64,000 nt of DNA from Vandiemenella viatica (Eukaryota; Arthropoda; Insecta; Orthoptera; Morabidae): assembly GCA_031002005.1 (NCBI GenBank), contig CM061920.1:53794610-53858609 (forward strand), read 5' to 3'. Position numbers and translations under genes: made by a program. How positions within the stretch are numbered: the first letter of the stretch is position 1; each line of letters starts with the position of its first letter. The notes beneath the pieces are model-generated. The model searched no databases and was not told the origin of the DNA. It saw only the letters and a program-made list of their open reading frames with translations. This document shows positions 32,580-44,180 of the stretch, one piece after another.

Positions 32580-33100
32580 GATTTTGGCCTGGATATAAAT
32601 CAAAGCAAGACTAAAGTGATGAAGTGTATAAACTGCTCTCGGGTGACTAGCCGAGTCAAGAGTGCGTTGCTACACGATATTTCGGCGACTAGATTCATTG
32701 CCGCCATCTTCTGGTGAAGTATCGTGTAGCAACGCACTCTTGACTCGGCTAGTCACCCGAGAGCAGTTTATACATTCTCAACGCCGAGAAAGACTTCGTT
32801 CTTATATAAAGTGATGAAATTAGCAGAAATGATAGAAACACTAGCAGATTAAATATAAAAATAGGATCGAATGCAATTGGAGAAGTAAGTGAATTCTGTT
32901 ATTTGGGAAGCAAAATTACAACCGATGGCCGAAGCAGGAATGATGTTAAAAGCAGAATAGCACTAGCAAAAAGAGCCTTCATGAAAAATAGAAATCTTTT
33001 AGTTTCAAATATTGGTCTAGGAATTAGAAAAAAACTTTTTAAAACTCTATGTGAGGAGCACACGGTAGCGAAACACGGACTTTAGGACTACCGGAAAGAA
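32580..33100 (+). pseudogene. LINE-K fragment split by a palindromic retroposon
   Basis: Translation of the two halves gives GLDINQSKTKVMK, then GSKITTDGRSRNDVKSRIAL and KRAFMKNRNLLVSNIGLG, followed by KKLFKTL. This matches residues of the longer copy at 37530-38240. It is interrupted at 32624-32806 and truncated at about 33100. The catalytic FADD is not included. Confidence 0.8.
32624..32806 (+). mobile_element. Palindromic short retroposon, copy 1 (183 bp)
   Basis: TAAAGTGATGAA (12 bp) is exactly duplicated at 32612-32623 and 32807-32818, and one copy restores the LINE-K reading. Inside, perfect 53-bp inverted arms (32626-32678 and 32721-32773) enclose 42 bp. A 33-bp tail ends AAAGACTTCGTTCTTATA. 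It has no coding capacity and would form a long hairpin if transcribed. A second copy is at 63415. The unequal target duplication length argues for a retroposition-like mechanism; a Penelope-type origin is possible. Confidence 0.85.
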
Positions 33101-33320
33101 ATATCCGGCACTGCTTGCTATGTATGGTCACGGCTCTTGAATGATACACAGGTCACGAATTTGGTATCATACAAAATAGATACACCTTTAGATTGATTTA
33201 AACAAAAATGCATTGCACACAGTTGAAAAGTAACAATAATGAGTTTTAATAGTCAACGGTCATGACTGCGTGAAGTGGTCTGGTTGAAATACTAAGCTGA
33301 CCTGTATTTGAGGCTGGAGG

Positions 33321-33567
33321 CATGGGTGAGGTAGGGTGGGGCGCCCTTCCTCAAGTACCAGAGCGAGAAATATATGAAAATAAAACTTCACACTTTTAAT
33401 ATTGAAAAATAAGTTTTGTTAAAATTCAGCCAGAACCCTCGCAGACTAGTGCTTAAACAAGTGAGTGTTAAATTTTGTTTCCAAGTAAAACGATTTTCAA
33501 AAATTATTTTTTTATTAAGTTTTCTTGCATTTTTCCCACCCTGAAGCTCATCTTGGCTACGTCCGTG
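33321..33567. mobile_element. Non-autonomous hAT-like element (247 bp)
   Basis: A perfect 8-bp duplication GCTGGAGG lies at 33313-33320 and 33568-33575. The tips CATGGGTGAGG and, in reverse complement, CACGGACGTAGCC are weak inverted repeats. The call rests mainly on the octamer duplication. Confidence 0.65.
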
Positions 33568-34156
33568 GCTGGAGGTTCTCTCTGAAAAACACGAACAATT
33601 TCTGTTGAGTTTGCAGGGATTCTGTGGCATTGAACAGTGACAGAGGCGATTTCAGTATGTAGTAGGTTTCCCTGCTTACAAGGGGTCAGCCCATTCCAGT
33701 TGCTGAAAACAATGCTCTCAAATGATCAACTTTCCTATTCTGGCAGATCTTCGATTTGGCAGTATCATCCTAATGTTTGCACCTTTCGAACTTCCTGAAC
33801 TGTAGCTTCCTATTGGCTTAAAATTCTAATTTCCTTTCTCGAAGAATAAATAAGTCTAGAACCTTGCTACCATCTGCAATTGCATCTAACTCTACCTTGC
33901 AGAAGGCTCCTCTCTTGAGACGTTGGTCGATGCCCCGCTGTCTGCAGGCGCTATCGGCGAGTCGCCCGCGGGTGCAGCTGTCCTGCATATGACCCGTTAC
34001 GCACACAGCTGATAGCAGTAACGGCGACTCGTCTACTTTGCTGTTCCCACGACAGATATGTGCTCACAGCACAGTGGTTCCAGTTCAAAAACAAGTCTAA
34101 AGTCCTGGTTAGCAGAAAACAAACATGTGAAATTAGCATTAAGGATACCAAGGTAA
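33568..34156. other. Unassigned sequence
   Basis: No gene recognised. The 124-residue frame on the reverse strand at 33951-34325 crosses a MITE and is not credible. Confidence 0.4.
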
Positions 34157-34300
34157 AGCTCAGTTTCCACGGCGCGTCCCTCGGCGCTTGGTAGTCATAT
34201 TTGCCGCATATGCTAGCAGGGTCGGCGCGCCGCGACCCACCGCCAGGCGGTAAAAGATGAAAGGCGCGTACTGCACACCACGCGCCGTGGGAACGCGCCT
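34157..34300. mobile_element. PIF/Harbinger-type MITE (144 bp)
   Basis: TAA is duplicated at 34154-34156 and 34301-34303. The inverted ends share TTCCCACGGCGCG/TTTCCACGGCGCG after diverged tips (AGGCGCG and AGCTCAG). The interior is CpG-rich. Confidence 0.75.
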
Positions 34301-34324
34301 TAACGAAGCTGATCCGTCGATACA

Positions 34325-34905
34325 TTAAGATATCTGGGAGGAAAAATAAGTGCAGAAGGTGGCTGCGAACTTGAGGTGAAAGCCGGAGTACAATCTGGGT
34401 GGAGCAAATAGAGAGATGTTGCTATAATGATATGTGATTAAAGTATGCCTATAAACATGAAAGTAAAAGTGTATACGAGTATGGTAAGACCGGTTATATT
34501 TCATGGGTCAGAAACGTAAGATCTACTGTAAAACAGAGGAAGCCCTTCTTGTGAGGGTGAAATCAGGATGCTAAGGTGGCTACTGAATATATCTCTCAGG
34601 GACAGACTTCTTAAGAGATAACAAAAATAGCAGGAGTGGCTAGTGTTAATGACGTCATCAAAGAGGAAAAATTAAGGTGGTACGGTTATGGCATACGAAG
34701 AGCCAATTAAGAAAGCTTGAAGAATGCGTGTGTGAGGATCTATTAAGAAGGGTGCCATGAACTTAGTGCTGAAAGAGAAGGACACTGTAAGGTGGAGGAA
34801 ACTCCTGAAGGTAGCCAACCAGTTATGTTGGAAAAGCGAGGTGGAGAAGAAGAAGATTGTGGTTCTAGTTCTCGTAGCCGCTCTCTTCAACGTTTCATCA
34901 AACAT
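34325..34905 (+). pseudogene. Degenerate RTE-like reverse transcriptase C-terminus
   Basis: In shifting frames the translation reads YLGGKISAEGGCELEVKAGV, then MKVKVYTSMVRPVIFHGSET, EIRMLRWLLNISLRDRLL and IKVVRLWHTKSQLRKLEE. This is the order of the thumb and C-terminal end of RTE-type LINE proteins. Many stops and frame changes show an old copy. Confidence 0.7.
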
Positions 34906-35053
34906 TAAATAAATGTGATTTGATTTAAGGGAGGTTGTTACTGTTGCCGGGACGCGTAAATATTTAATTCCTACCTCATATGGTAAGAGGTATCATAAAG
35001 CCATAAACGGACTCGAAGGAAACACACCTTTTTTCGTATCATGGAACCCATAT

Positions 35054-35262
35054 TATTTTTTTGCTTATGGCTGGTCGACGTCGAGATTATTAGAGGTGGG
35101 AAAGACGGGAGGAAAGGAAAGGGAAGGAATTTTGTATTCACTTGGAGTGATTTGGGGAAACCGTGGAAAACCCAAATCTGGATGCCTGGACGGGGATTCG
35201 AACCCGCATTCTAAAGAATACGAGACCAGAGCGTTACAGCTCACCCACCACTCTCAGCCATG
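35054..35262 (-). repeat. SINE-A copy
   Basis: Reverse complement: GGTGGGTGAGCTGTAACGC, B box GGTTCGAATCC, CCGTCCAGGCATCCAGATTT, CCCCAAATCACTCC, TAATCTCGACGTCGACCAG and an A-rich tail. Confidence 0.85.
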
Positions 35263-35756
35263 TCTTGCAGTTCAATCGTTGCATCTGTACCTTTCTATCC
35301 ACAACGGACTTTCCTATGTGTTAATGTGAAATATCGATATCTCTAATAACCGATGATAGCATCTCCACTGATTTCTAGTGAGTGGTTTTGTGATAAACTA
35401 CAAATTTCAGCAGTCTTTCCATCTTCTTAGTTATAATTGCTACCTCGAACAGCTGAAAATGGGACTTAAAGTGCGTGACTCAATAACAAGTGAAGTTATC
35501 AAACAAATCGGATCAAAATTATAGTCTTAAACAAGCGACAAAATAACTCGAGAATTAGCGATGAAATTTCATCAGAACTATGTAACAGCGTCCACAATAT
35601 CTTGACCGGTGGTCGAAGCTTAATAGTGCGACAGGTGTAATAAGTTATTGTCTGATAGGGATATATTATTTCAAAATTTCAGAAAAATCTGTTACATATA
35701 ATGTTTTGAGGTAAAATTTAAAATAATCTTAACATGGACGTAAAAGTACTCGAATT
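35263..35756. other. Unassigned AT-rich sequence
   Basis: Nothing recognised; no upstream RTE domain could be read here. Confidence 0.4.
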
Positions 35757-36700
35757 TTGGCAATAGTCAAAGCGAAAACCATACAACAAACGTCAGTCGA
35801 GATTTTCGAACTGAAATTTTGTGGAGGTGTAATATATCTCAACAACTTAAGATTCGCTGATGATATAGTTTTACTCTCAAACAGTCTGGAAGAGCTCAAA
35901 GGACTGATAAATGAACTAGAGACAGCGTGCAGTGAAGTGGGCCTTAAAATAAATATATCAAAAAGCAAAATCATGCAAAACAAATGGGCAGAAAAAGATA
36001 AAGACAAGGCGGACATGAAAGATTCTGGTATTGAGTTCGTAGATCAGTACATCTATCTTGGCCAACTGATCAATATGAATGGTGACTCAAAGCCTGAGAT
36101 CTACAGACGGATAAAGCTGGGCTGGAGAGCATATGGAAGAAATTCCATAGTTTTTAAATCGAACATGCCAATACATCTTAAAAAACAGGTATTTGAACAA
36201 TGTGTATTACCGGTCCTCACATATGCCTGCCAGACTTGGACCCTAAATAGTCACACGAAGCAAAAACTGAGAACTGCCCAGCGAAGTATGGAAAGAGCAA
36301 TGCTAGGGTTTACAAGAAGAGACAGGAAAAGGGCTGTGCACATCCGTTCAATAACTAAAGTAACAGACATCTTAAAAAGAGTCATGACCCAAAAATGGCA
36401 ATGGGCCGGTCATGTTGCTCGCAAAAGAGATGAAAGATGGACTACCGTAGTGCTGGATTGGATACCGAGGAACCTGAAAAGAGCAAGAGGAAGACCCCCG
36501 GATCGCTGGGATAAGGATATACGTCGAGTTACAGGCGTGAACTGGAAGAGGGCGGCTCAGGATCGATCGGCCTGGAAAGAACTACAGCAACACTATGTAG
36601 AATTAAATTCTAATATATAGCTCATTAGGCTTAAAGAGGCTACATCCTGAAAAAAGGATTGATATAGCTGCAATAATAATAATAATAATAATAATAATAT
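35757..36700 (+). pseudogene. RTE-clade reverse transcriptase, 3' half
   Basis: 287 open codons ending at 36618. LRFADDIVLLSNS at about residues 31-43 is the catalytic palm motif. INISKSKIM, YIYLGQLINMNGD, VLPVLTYACQTWTL, RTAQRSMERAMLGFTRRD and KWQWAGHVARKRDERWTT follow in the order seen in RTE proteins (F52C9.6-like), and there is no RNase H. The frame has no ATG near its start and lacks the endonuclease, so it is 5'-truncated. A short 3' untranslated region ends in an (AAT)n repeat at 36672-36700, the tail type usual for RTE. Few lesions imply a fairly young copy. Confidence 0.87.
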
Positions 36701-36707
36701 ACTTTGA

Positions 36708-36990
36708 AGCCTCCCCGTTCGCACAGGTGGCTGCAGCACCGGGATGATGTGAGTCGTCTGACTCGATGTTAGCTGGTTCGAGTCCTTGTGGTGGCAGAAT
36801 TTTCATCATCAGGATTTGCCGTGCAAGGTAGCAACTTATAATCGCCAGTCCTGGATTAAATCCCACTTCCTGCAGTGCTTATGGAGTGAAGGCATGCGGC
36901 ACTGTTGACGGTCGGATAGGGACGTTAAGCACGGCGTCTTTCAGGAGAGTTGACCTGAGTGTGCCGGAACTTGCTTTCTTCCTCTTCCTT
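36708..36990 (+). repeat. SINE-C copy with tRNA-like head
   Basis: B box TGGTTCGAGTCCTTG, then CAGTCCTGGATTAAATCCCA, TGGAGTGAAGGCATGCGGCA, CTGTTGACGG, GGGACGTTAAG and CTGAGTGTGCCGG. Two other copies lie at 19560-19830 and 46020-46215. It starts right after the RTE tail. Confidence 0.7.
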
Positions 36991-37304
36991 CCTTGATCGT
37001 TGGTACATTCATAACCCAAAGAACACGCTACGCTGAACATACACACATGTCACCCACAGAAACCAGTATCAGTTACAAACGCTTCCATCGCTGGGAATGC
37101 AAGGGAGAAGCACACGAATTAAATTTTCCAAGCAAGTTGGCATGAAGAGTAACTCGCTTCAGGGCAACCCCCAAGCCTGGACTACCTATTGCAGGAGATA
37201 ATCAATCACCATAATACGTCATTATGGGAGTGGAAACAGCATCAACATATCACGGGGCTGTGCTTCCCATTTTCTTAGTTTGAACGAGTGCAGACTTTAT
37301 ACGA
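36991..37304. other. Unassigned sequence
   Basis: No gene recognised. Confidence 0.4.
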
Positions 37305-37482
37305 GCGTGACGGTTGAGCGGTAACGCTCTGGCCTCGCCTTCGGGAGGACGTGGTTTCGAATCCCCGCCCAGTTATATCGATTTGGGTTTTCATGGTTTC
37401 CCCAATTTACTCGTGACGAAAGCCGGGATGGTTCCTTCAAAACGGCCGTGGCCGAATTCCTTCTCTCAAGGCGCAAAGGGAA
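37305..37482 (+). repeat. SINE-A copy, 3'-truncated
   Basis: CGAGCGTGACGGTTGAGCGG head, B box TTTCGAATCCC, GATTTGGGTTTTCATGG body and GCCGTGGCCGAATTCCTTC. It ends without the usual tail and LINE-K starts some 40 bases later. Confidence 0.8.
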
Positions 37483-37529
37483 AAAAAGGACACCGTTACC
37501 TGCAAAGTTTACACCCTACGATTGCTTAT

Positions 37530-38240
37530 ACTGAAGGAAGATTTTGGACTGAATATAAATCAAAGTAAGACAAAAGCGATGAAATGTAGCAGAAATGATA
37601 CCAATAATAGTAGATTAAATATAAAAATAGGATCGGATGCAATAGGAGAAGTAAGTGAATTGTGTTACTTGGGAAGCAAAATTACAACTGATGGCCGAAG
37701 CAGGAATGATGTTAAAAGCAGAATAGCACTAGCAAAAAGAGCCTTCATGAAAAAGAGAAACCTTTTAGTTTCAACTATTGATCTAGGACAAAGAAATAAC
37801 TTTTTAAAACTCTATGTGTGGAGCACAGCACTTTACGGTAGCGAAACATGGACTTTAGGACTACCGGAAGGAAAGAAAATTGAAGCATTTGAAATATGGT
37901 GCTACAGAAGAATGCTGAAAATTAGGTGGACAGACAAAGTAAGAAATGAACGAGTTTTGGAGATGATGGGTGAGAAAAGAAGTTTATGGAAGAAGCTTAC
38001 AGAAAGAATAGACAGGCTGATTTGTCATATTTTGAGACATGCTTGACTGGTTATTTTGATACAGTCGAAGGTAAGAACTGCAGAGGAAGACAGAGATTAG
38101 AATATATGAAGCAGATAATTGAGGACGTGGGTTGTAAGGGGTATGTAGAAATGAAGAGGTTAGCGCAGGATGGGAAGGGATGGAGGTTGCATCAAACCAG
38201 TCGAAAGACTGACAACAGCAAAAAAAAAAAAAAAAAAAAA
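37530..38240 (+). pseudogene. LINE-K reverse transcriptase C-terminus with poly(A)
   Basis: Open for about 170 codons: DFGLNINQSKTKAMKCSRN, LCYLGSKITTDGRSRNDVKS, LYVWSTALYGSETWTLGL, FEIWCYRRMLKIRWTDKV and WKKLTERIDRLICHILRHA. One frameshift at about 38040 then allows VEGKNCRGRQRLEYMKQIIE, MKRLAQDGKGW and a 3' end GTCGAAAGACTGACAACAGC with a 21-base A tail. It is 5'-truncated just after the FADD motif. The clade is not assigned; the same family is at 32580 and, reversed, at 51745-52680. Confidence 0.85.
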
Positions 38241-39164
38241 ACTCTGAAGTTTCAATGAATGAAGCAACAAATGATAAGCACGGAATTTCATACCGGCTGC
38301 AGCTGAGATTCGATTTAACTGAGTCATAAATAATAGAGTTATCTACTATTTGATTATCAGCATTTCTTCATCTGAGTGTGTATCAGCGAAATCTATTTTA
38401 AAATGATCACTAACATTGAAGGAAATCTCTTGGTGGTTTCCGCTGTACTGTTCTAACGAAGTTACGGTTGGGAGAGATCTAAGCTGTACACACAGTTACA
38501 ATCGCAGTATCTTAGCTCGTCTTCGGAATGTTAGTCTCTTGATTAATATCAGATATTTAATAACCTGATGTAAATCATAAGTTTCTTATGGTAATATATT
38601 ACTGAGGCTGTAATTCCTGTTAACATGTTGGAACGGCGTAACTCAAGGGTGGTTTAGGAGTAGGTTTGTAATCCGAGAATAAGCTCTGTAAATTGTTTTA
38701 CTCGGATGACTACGTGAGAACCATAACCCGCTTGGTCGAAACCGAGATTAGAAACCATGACCCTTGTATTTCCTCGTGATAAACGTGGCGGGCCTTAACA
38801 CTTTCTTTAAATTGGCAGGTATGGTGGTAAGAATCAACATCTTCGAACCATTGAATGTTATGTCATGAAATTTGGTATAGTGCAAATCATTTACATTACA
38901 ACAAAAAACGTCGATATTTGTCTAACAGGATAAGCTGTATGATATAAAGAAAAGCTACACAATTACTTATGGAATCCAAATATCAATAGGTAGCCAAAAA
39001 AAATAAGTGTATTCAAGCTGTCTTCATTGGCATTAAGTTTGCAATGTTAGCAAAAATCTGTTTGCTCAATAGAAAAACAGAGTTCAAAATCGCAGTAAAA
39101 TAGGCAACGCGCATAGAGACAGTCGTTGATGATACTCGGATCAATATTGGAGTTTTTTTAAAAT
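38241..39164. other. Unassigned AT-rich sequence
   Basis: No gene or repeat recognised on either strand. Confidence 0.4.
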
Positions 39165-40140
39165 TTATTTATTTGTATGGCTTTTGGTCTAACGACCATA
39201 CAGCCAGATTACAATTGTTGTATTACAATATTATTTTGGCATAATAGTTCTATACAATGTTTGTATTACAAAATTATTTTAACATAATAGTTCTATACAA
39301 TATTATTTTGACATAACAGTTCTATACAATTTTTATTAGTAACAATAGTACAGATGTTGTATGACTATTGACGATTGTGTTACGTTATTAATCAGCATAC
39401 TGGTTCTATACAATTTTGTAATAATTCTGATAGTGCAGGTGGTATAATAACTCTATTTTGCTACTATATTTGGATATATTGTCTATGTACACGTTTTCTA
39501 ATACCAATAGTGCAGATGGTGTGGAGTCAGTTGTTAGTTATGTTAACGTATTATTTGGAATAATATACATTTTAATACCAGTGGAACGGATAGTATACTA
39601 ACAGCTGGTGCTTTAAGAATTTTAATTTAAGATAATAAACCTCATTGTTGATTTTACCATAAACTTTATCCCTAAAGTGGTTCTGTTTTTAGGGCGTTTT
39701 AGCTATACTGGGTCTCTTGAATTGCGTGGGTTATATAGTGACATCTGCGTACCTTAAGAAGTGAACTATCGCTTGATGCACGTCCTGTCGTTCCGTTCTC
39801 ATAAGGGAGATGATTGATGTAGGCAGTGGGATTTTTAGTTTGCTCAGTATATTATATAGGTTATTTTGTGTAATTCGGTAAAGGGTGCATGCCAATATTA
39901 TATGAATTAGGTCTGCTATTTCTTCGTAGTCAACCGGGCAGAATGGGGAGTTTGCTGCGCCAATTCTATGGAGGTGTTTGGGATAACATCCGTGTCCCAA
40001 TGTTATGCGAATGAGAGATGTTTTGTATTTTCTTGCGAGTTTTGACTCTTCGAACCATGCTTTGTGTGGAATGTGGGGTTGGGTCGATGCGTAGTGTTTC
40101 CCTTTGTATACTTGTGATGAAGTGCATGCGTTTGCCTATT
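39165..40140 (-). pseudogene. LINE-R C-terminus and 3' end
   Basis: Reverse strand: HIPHKAWFEESKLARKYKTS, LIRITLGHGCYPKHLHRIG, then a CPVDYEEIADLIHIILAC stretch equivalent to a C-terminal CCHC knuckle, and KLKIPLPTSIISLMR. The 3' untranslated region (39205-39730) contains three imperfect repeats ending TAGTTCTATACAAT. It finishes GGCTGTATGGTCGTTAGACC, AAAAGCCATACAAATAAAT. The paralogous copy at 42553-43990 carries the RNase H. Confidence 0.75.
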
Positions 40141-40473
40141 TTAATATTGGAGTGAGTATGACCTGTTAGTTGTGTCCTAGTGACTGCGAGACGAGAGTTG
40201 GTTGTCTACGAGAGCTCGTTCCCACGCCCGCGGCCCACAGTAAACAGTCCGCCGCGCCCCCTAGTGGAGAAACGAATCGGCCACGGTTACGGCTGTAAAC
40301 ATTATGTTGGTATGTGACCCGAGCGCTCTAAATAAACCCCGACCCGGTGCGACTCGTCTGCCGTCGTTATTGCCGACCTCCTCAGAGCCATTAATAGCGA
40401 CTCCAATGGCACGCGGGCCCCACACTGCCTCCCCTAATACGAAACGAATCAGCCGGCGCACATCCAGCATAAC
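40141..40473. other. CpG-rich unassigned sequence interrupted by hAT
   Basis: A compact CpG-rich segment with no repeat character and a short open frame without known domain. It ends in AGCATAAC, the target of the hAT insertion; its continuation is at 42217. It is the best candidate here for single-copy host DNA. Confidence 0.4.
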
Positions 40474-42216
40474 TAGAGCTGTAAAAGTAACGAGAAATTC
40501 TGTACCCGTATGTATTCCTTACTAAACCAATCAATACCCGTTACTTTCGAATCGTTAATCGTTACTTTTGGTACAATCGAACACTAGCATGAAGCAGCGC
40601 ATTGCATTGCATACGGGACGACTTCGTTCGTACTTGGAAAAGTTTAAGTGAATTGTTTATTTAGTAAAATAAGTTTAGGTAAGTTGTTCATTGATAAATT
40701 CAAGTAATTAGCACATGGATCTTACGGAAAACCTCTGAATGTACACTTGATTTACTGTAATGAATATTATATACGAAAGAATTTAATCTGAGTTCAAATA
40801 CAAACCCCTGTTTGCCAAAAATAAATAAAAAAAGACCTTACCTTTCACCTGACTGTGACATATCTAGTGACAATAACTAATGACGGTTATTTTTTAAATG
40901 TGGCCTGCTCAAAACCCTGCATAGAAGCCTGATTTGATAATGGGACATGAATTTTACAAATATAATAATCTCATCAAAGTATTTCGTTTTTAAATATGAG
41001 GTTTCACCACTGTCTTCCTTACGGTTTTCCTTTATTTTGGTAAATTCATCTTTTTGTGATAGCTTTGTTAAAATAAATGTGAACATCGGGCCTGCAGGCA
41101 GAATGCTATTGACTCCCACGTTAATCGTTTTATTTTAAAAATATCAATATTAAAACTTTTAAATCAATAACAAAGGTACAGGGCAAACATGCGATTAGAT
41201 TAATTGTTGTAACGCCGCAGTTACAACAAACATTCAACATCAAAGAAAGAACCGCATTGATCACATGGATCCGGCGATAATAATACAATAACAAACACCA
41301 AGCAAAAGGAATAAAGTCATTGTACCTGGTTCTTTGTTTATGGCATACTGTAACTGCAAAAAAGTCCTGCTAGATTTGTTTCTGGAAATTATCGCAGAAC
41401 GCAATAAGTAACAGATATTATAAAAGAGCTGGAATGGGATTCATTGGAAGACAGGAGGAGGGTGAAGAGGGTCATGGGAGTGTTAAGGCGTATTGGTGAT
41501 GAGGCATGGAAAGATATTGGTGTAAGAATTAAAAGTAATGCTTGGAAGGGAAAAGATGACCAAGACCACAATCTTGCACTCGATTTCAAGCACAAGGGTG
41601 TAGGAAGATTCTCTTTTTTAGGTAAAGGTGTCAGGGATTCGAATATGTTGCCAAGACAAATTATGAATAATGTACCAAAACCGTTGAAAGAATTTAAAAG
41701 TTAAAATTTGTAGGTGGATGCAGGAAAGGGGGGGAAGTTGAGTGTGTAGGGAAATTGCCACCGGATCCTATGCTCCATTGCAATTTAATTAAATATTATT
41801 AGAACATAACAAGTGCAGAGATATATATCAAAAACTATTAGACAACTCTTTTATATTGTAAATTACACTATAAAATAAAATAAAAGGTATCAATTCTTAA
41901 AATAAACAAATTTCACAAATGTTTGAATCAATAAAACTCACTAGCGAACTATAAATGAAAAAACAGTAACTATCTCAAATTATCCATACAAATTTTCTAT
42001 TTACAAATTATGCACTGTAAATTTTAATGTTAAACAAAATTAAAAAACAAAATTAGTCTTTACGTTGTCAAAATTAGTTACCTGCGGGAGCTGGAACGTG
42101 TTCGTATCTATAAGACAAATGCGAGTAACGAAATGAATTTGTAATGATTCGGTACTTCGAGTCAGGTGACGAACCCGTTACTCAGTAACGAATACATCGT
42201 TACTTTTACAGCTCTA
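40474..42216. mobile_element. hAT element (1743 bp) with nested LINE-1 end
   Basis: A perfect 8-bp duplication AGCATAAC lies at 40466-40473 and 42217-42224. The tips TAGAGCTGTAAAAGTAACGA are exact inverted repeats for 20 bases, and CGTTACT/AGTAACG motifs recur just inside both ends. No transposase was recognised. LINE-1 sequence at 41365-41800 lies inside it. Confidence 0.9.
41365..41800 (+). pseudogene. LINE-1 C-terminus and 3' end
   Basis: Translation of the 41444-41704 frame and the preceding bases gives ELEWDSLEDRRRVKRVMGVL, AWKDIGVRIKSNAWKGKDDQ, LDFKHKGVGRF and RQIMNNVPKPLKEFKS. The 3' part ends GCCACCGGATCC, GCTCCATTGCAATTTAATTA. It has the same layout as 11405-12260 but is better preserved. 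Confidence 0.75.
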
Positions 42217-42552
42217 AGCATAACACCTTCGGCTGTGGCTCAACACTCAACGAATGGGAATACAACGGGGACAAATGCATAAAAACTAAGGGTCGGTACT
42301 ACGGACTTCCTGATGTAGCCTTACTGAACACACAATGGCAAGATAGCAGCTTTGTTCAAAGAAAAGCAATATCAACTGAATCATGACGTCTTCGCCAGAC
42401 ACATTTATAGAATGCATTCAGTTCCGTCCCCTTTGCTTTCAAGTTTGCAAGGGAGATAAAAATCATACGAAGTTCTCCTGGAATTAATAAAAATCTTCAA
42501 AGATTACTTACTAACGAGTAACGTCATATGGTTATTAGTCAAGGAAGATTTT
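42217..42552. other. Unassigned sequence after the hAT element
   Basis: Starts with the second AGCATAAC and continues the pre-insertion sequence of 40190-40473. No gene recognised. Confidence 0.4.
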
Positions 42553-43990
42553 TGTTTGTTTGTTTATTTGGCTTTAAGCGCCTAGGCACTATGCAACCAA
42601 CATCCATTTGTACAACCATATGAAAACATTTTACATTAGGTAGGATAGCAAGACTTGACATGATTAGTAAAATATTGAGGATAGAACAAAGTAAACTGAT
42701 TAATCAGAAAGTAACATTTTTGTTTTCCCCTAGATAGGAGTCAGAGTCAAGGTTTGACACATTATGTATAGATACAATTGCTCAAACGTAATTACAAATG
42801 GTACAGAGACATATACATTATTGGTAGTTTCTTATAGCAGTTTTTTTCCGACATTACAATTAGTAAAATCCTTACAACTAGTTACTTTTCACATCTAAAT
42901 TTTTATATTAGTTGACTTTACAAAGTTACTTAACAGCTTGTATATGGTCACGTTGTTACCGTGCAACAGACAGCTGATGCTTGTTGGGAGAGGTATTCCA
43001 TAGTTTACTAGTTGTTTTAAAAATTTTTGTCGATGAGATTTATATTTGGGGCATGAAAAGACTACGTGATTAATATCCCCTCTTTCTGCTCTATCGCAAT
43101 CACAAATATCAGTATCTAAGATGTGTATCCGATGTAAATGTTGGGGGAATAAACCATGGTTAAAGCGCATTCTAATTATATTGGAAATGACGCCTCTATG
43201 ATCCGGGAAGTTGAAGAATCATGGGCGGGATGGTATTCGTGGTTGAATCGATCCATAATATTGTCCCCTCCTACTTTTGCTTTAGTCCCATTCAGTTTGC
43301 CATTTGTTCAGAGCCTTTGTTTTATTTTGAAGAGGTAGTCAGTGTACGGAAGCTGGATATCTAAGGTGTCTCCTATTCTAGCGGCTATCTTTGCAATTCG
43401 TTATCCGGATTCACTGTTTCGTTATCCGGAACCCCTGCATGTGCTTTTAGCCAAAGGAAGTTAATGAATCTATTTCTTCCGGACAATTCTAGATATGTCT
43501 CCACAATCTTAACTATAAATTGATTGGTTTTCTTGCCCAAAAATTTTCTTTGGATGGAGTTCAACACGCTGAGCGAGTCAGAGATTATTAAAAAACTCGT
43601 CTCAGTCAATGTCAAGCTGTGCTCAAGTGCTCTTAATATGGTGATGGCTTCTGCAGTATATATGAATGTATTCGATGGTAATTTATACGTTTCTTGGTAC
43701 CTAGTACTCGGGCAATAAAAGGCGCAGCCTACTCCATCCCCTGAGTCTATTTTGGATCCGTCCGTATAAATATAAAACGAATAATGCCAGTTGTCCTCCA
43801 GGTATTTCCTTACTGCTTGTTTGTAGGTGACATGCTGGTTGGTCTCAGTAGTTATGTAATATATTGGTATTTGTACCATACTAATGCTGGAATAATATTT
43901 ATATGGGGAAAATATCTTCGTTGGAATAATTCTGTCTGCCAGTTTTTCCCACTCTCTGTAACTGAGGAGGACTTCTGCCTGTCTATGACG
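42553..43990 (-). pseudogene. LINE-R RNase H and C-terminus
   Basis: Reverse strand, largely open: WEKLADRIIPTKIFSPYKYY, then the RNase H domain with YIYTDGSKIDSGDGVG, TAEAITILRALEHSL, LIISDSLSVLNSI and FLWLKAHAGVPDNETVNPDN (three acidic positions recognisable). After a frame break comes MRFNHGLFPQHLHRI with CDCDRAERGDINHVVFSC, a C-terminal knuckle. The 3' untranslated region finishes GCGCTTAAAGCC with an (AAAC)n tail at 42553-42570. The reverse transcriptase is lost. RNase H presence points to an I/Jockey-like group; the exact clade is open. Confidence 0.85.
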
Positions 43991-44180
43991 CTCGTCAGGG
44001 AAGATAAGCGTATAAACGTGCTAATCTTATCGTTATTATTATGAACGCCTTGCCCGTGTTTGAGGGTAAGTAGTTACCACGGGGTATGTTTACCCCTCCA
44101 TGGAGACCTGTGGGAAGATGAACTGCGTTGGTTTCCGATTGGCTTTCACAGTCTGACAGCGTTCGTGAGTGTTATTAGTT

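Noticed and set aside
33951..34325. 124-codon reverse frame
   Set aside because: It crosses a PIF MITE with exact target duplication and has no domain similarity.
36805..36815. Third hammerhead-like CATCATCAG
   Set aside because: No GAAA core or helix II nearby; it is ordinary SINE-C sequence.
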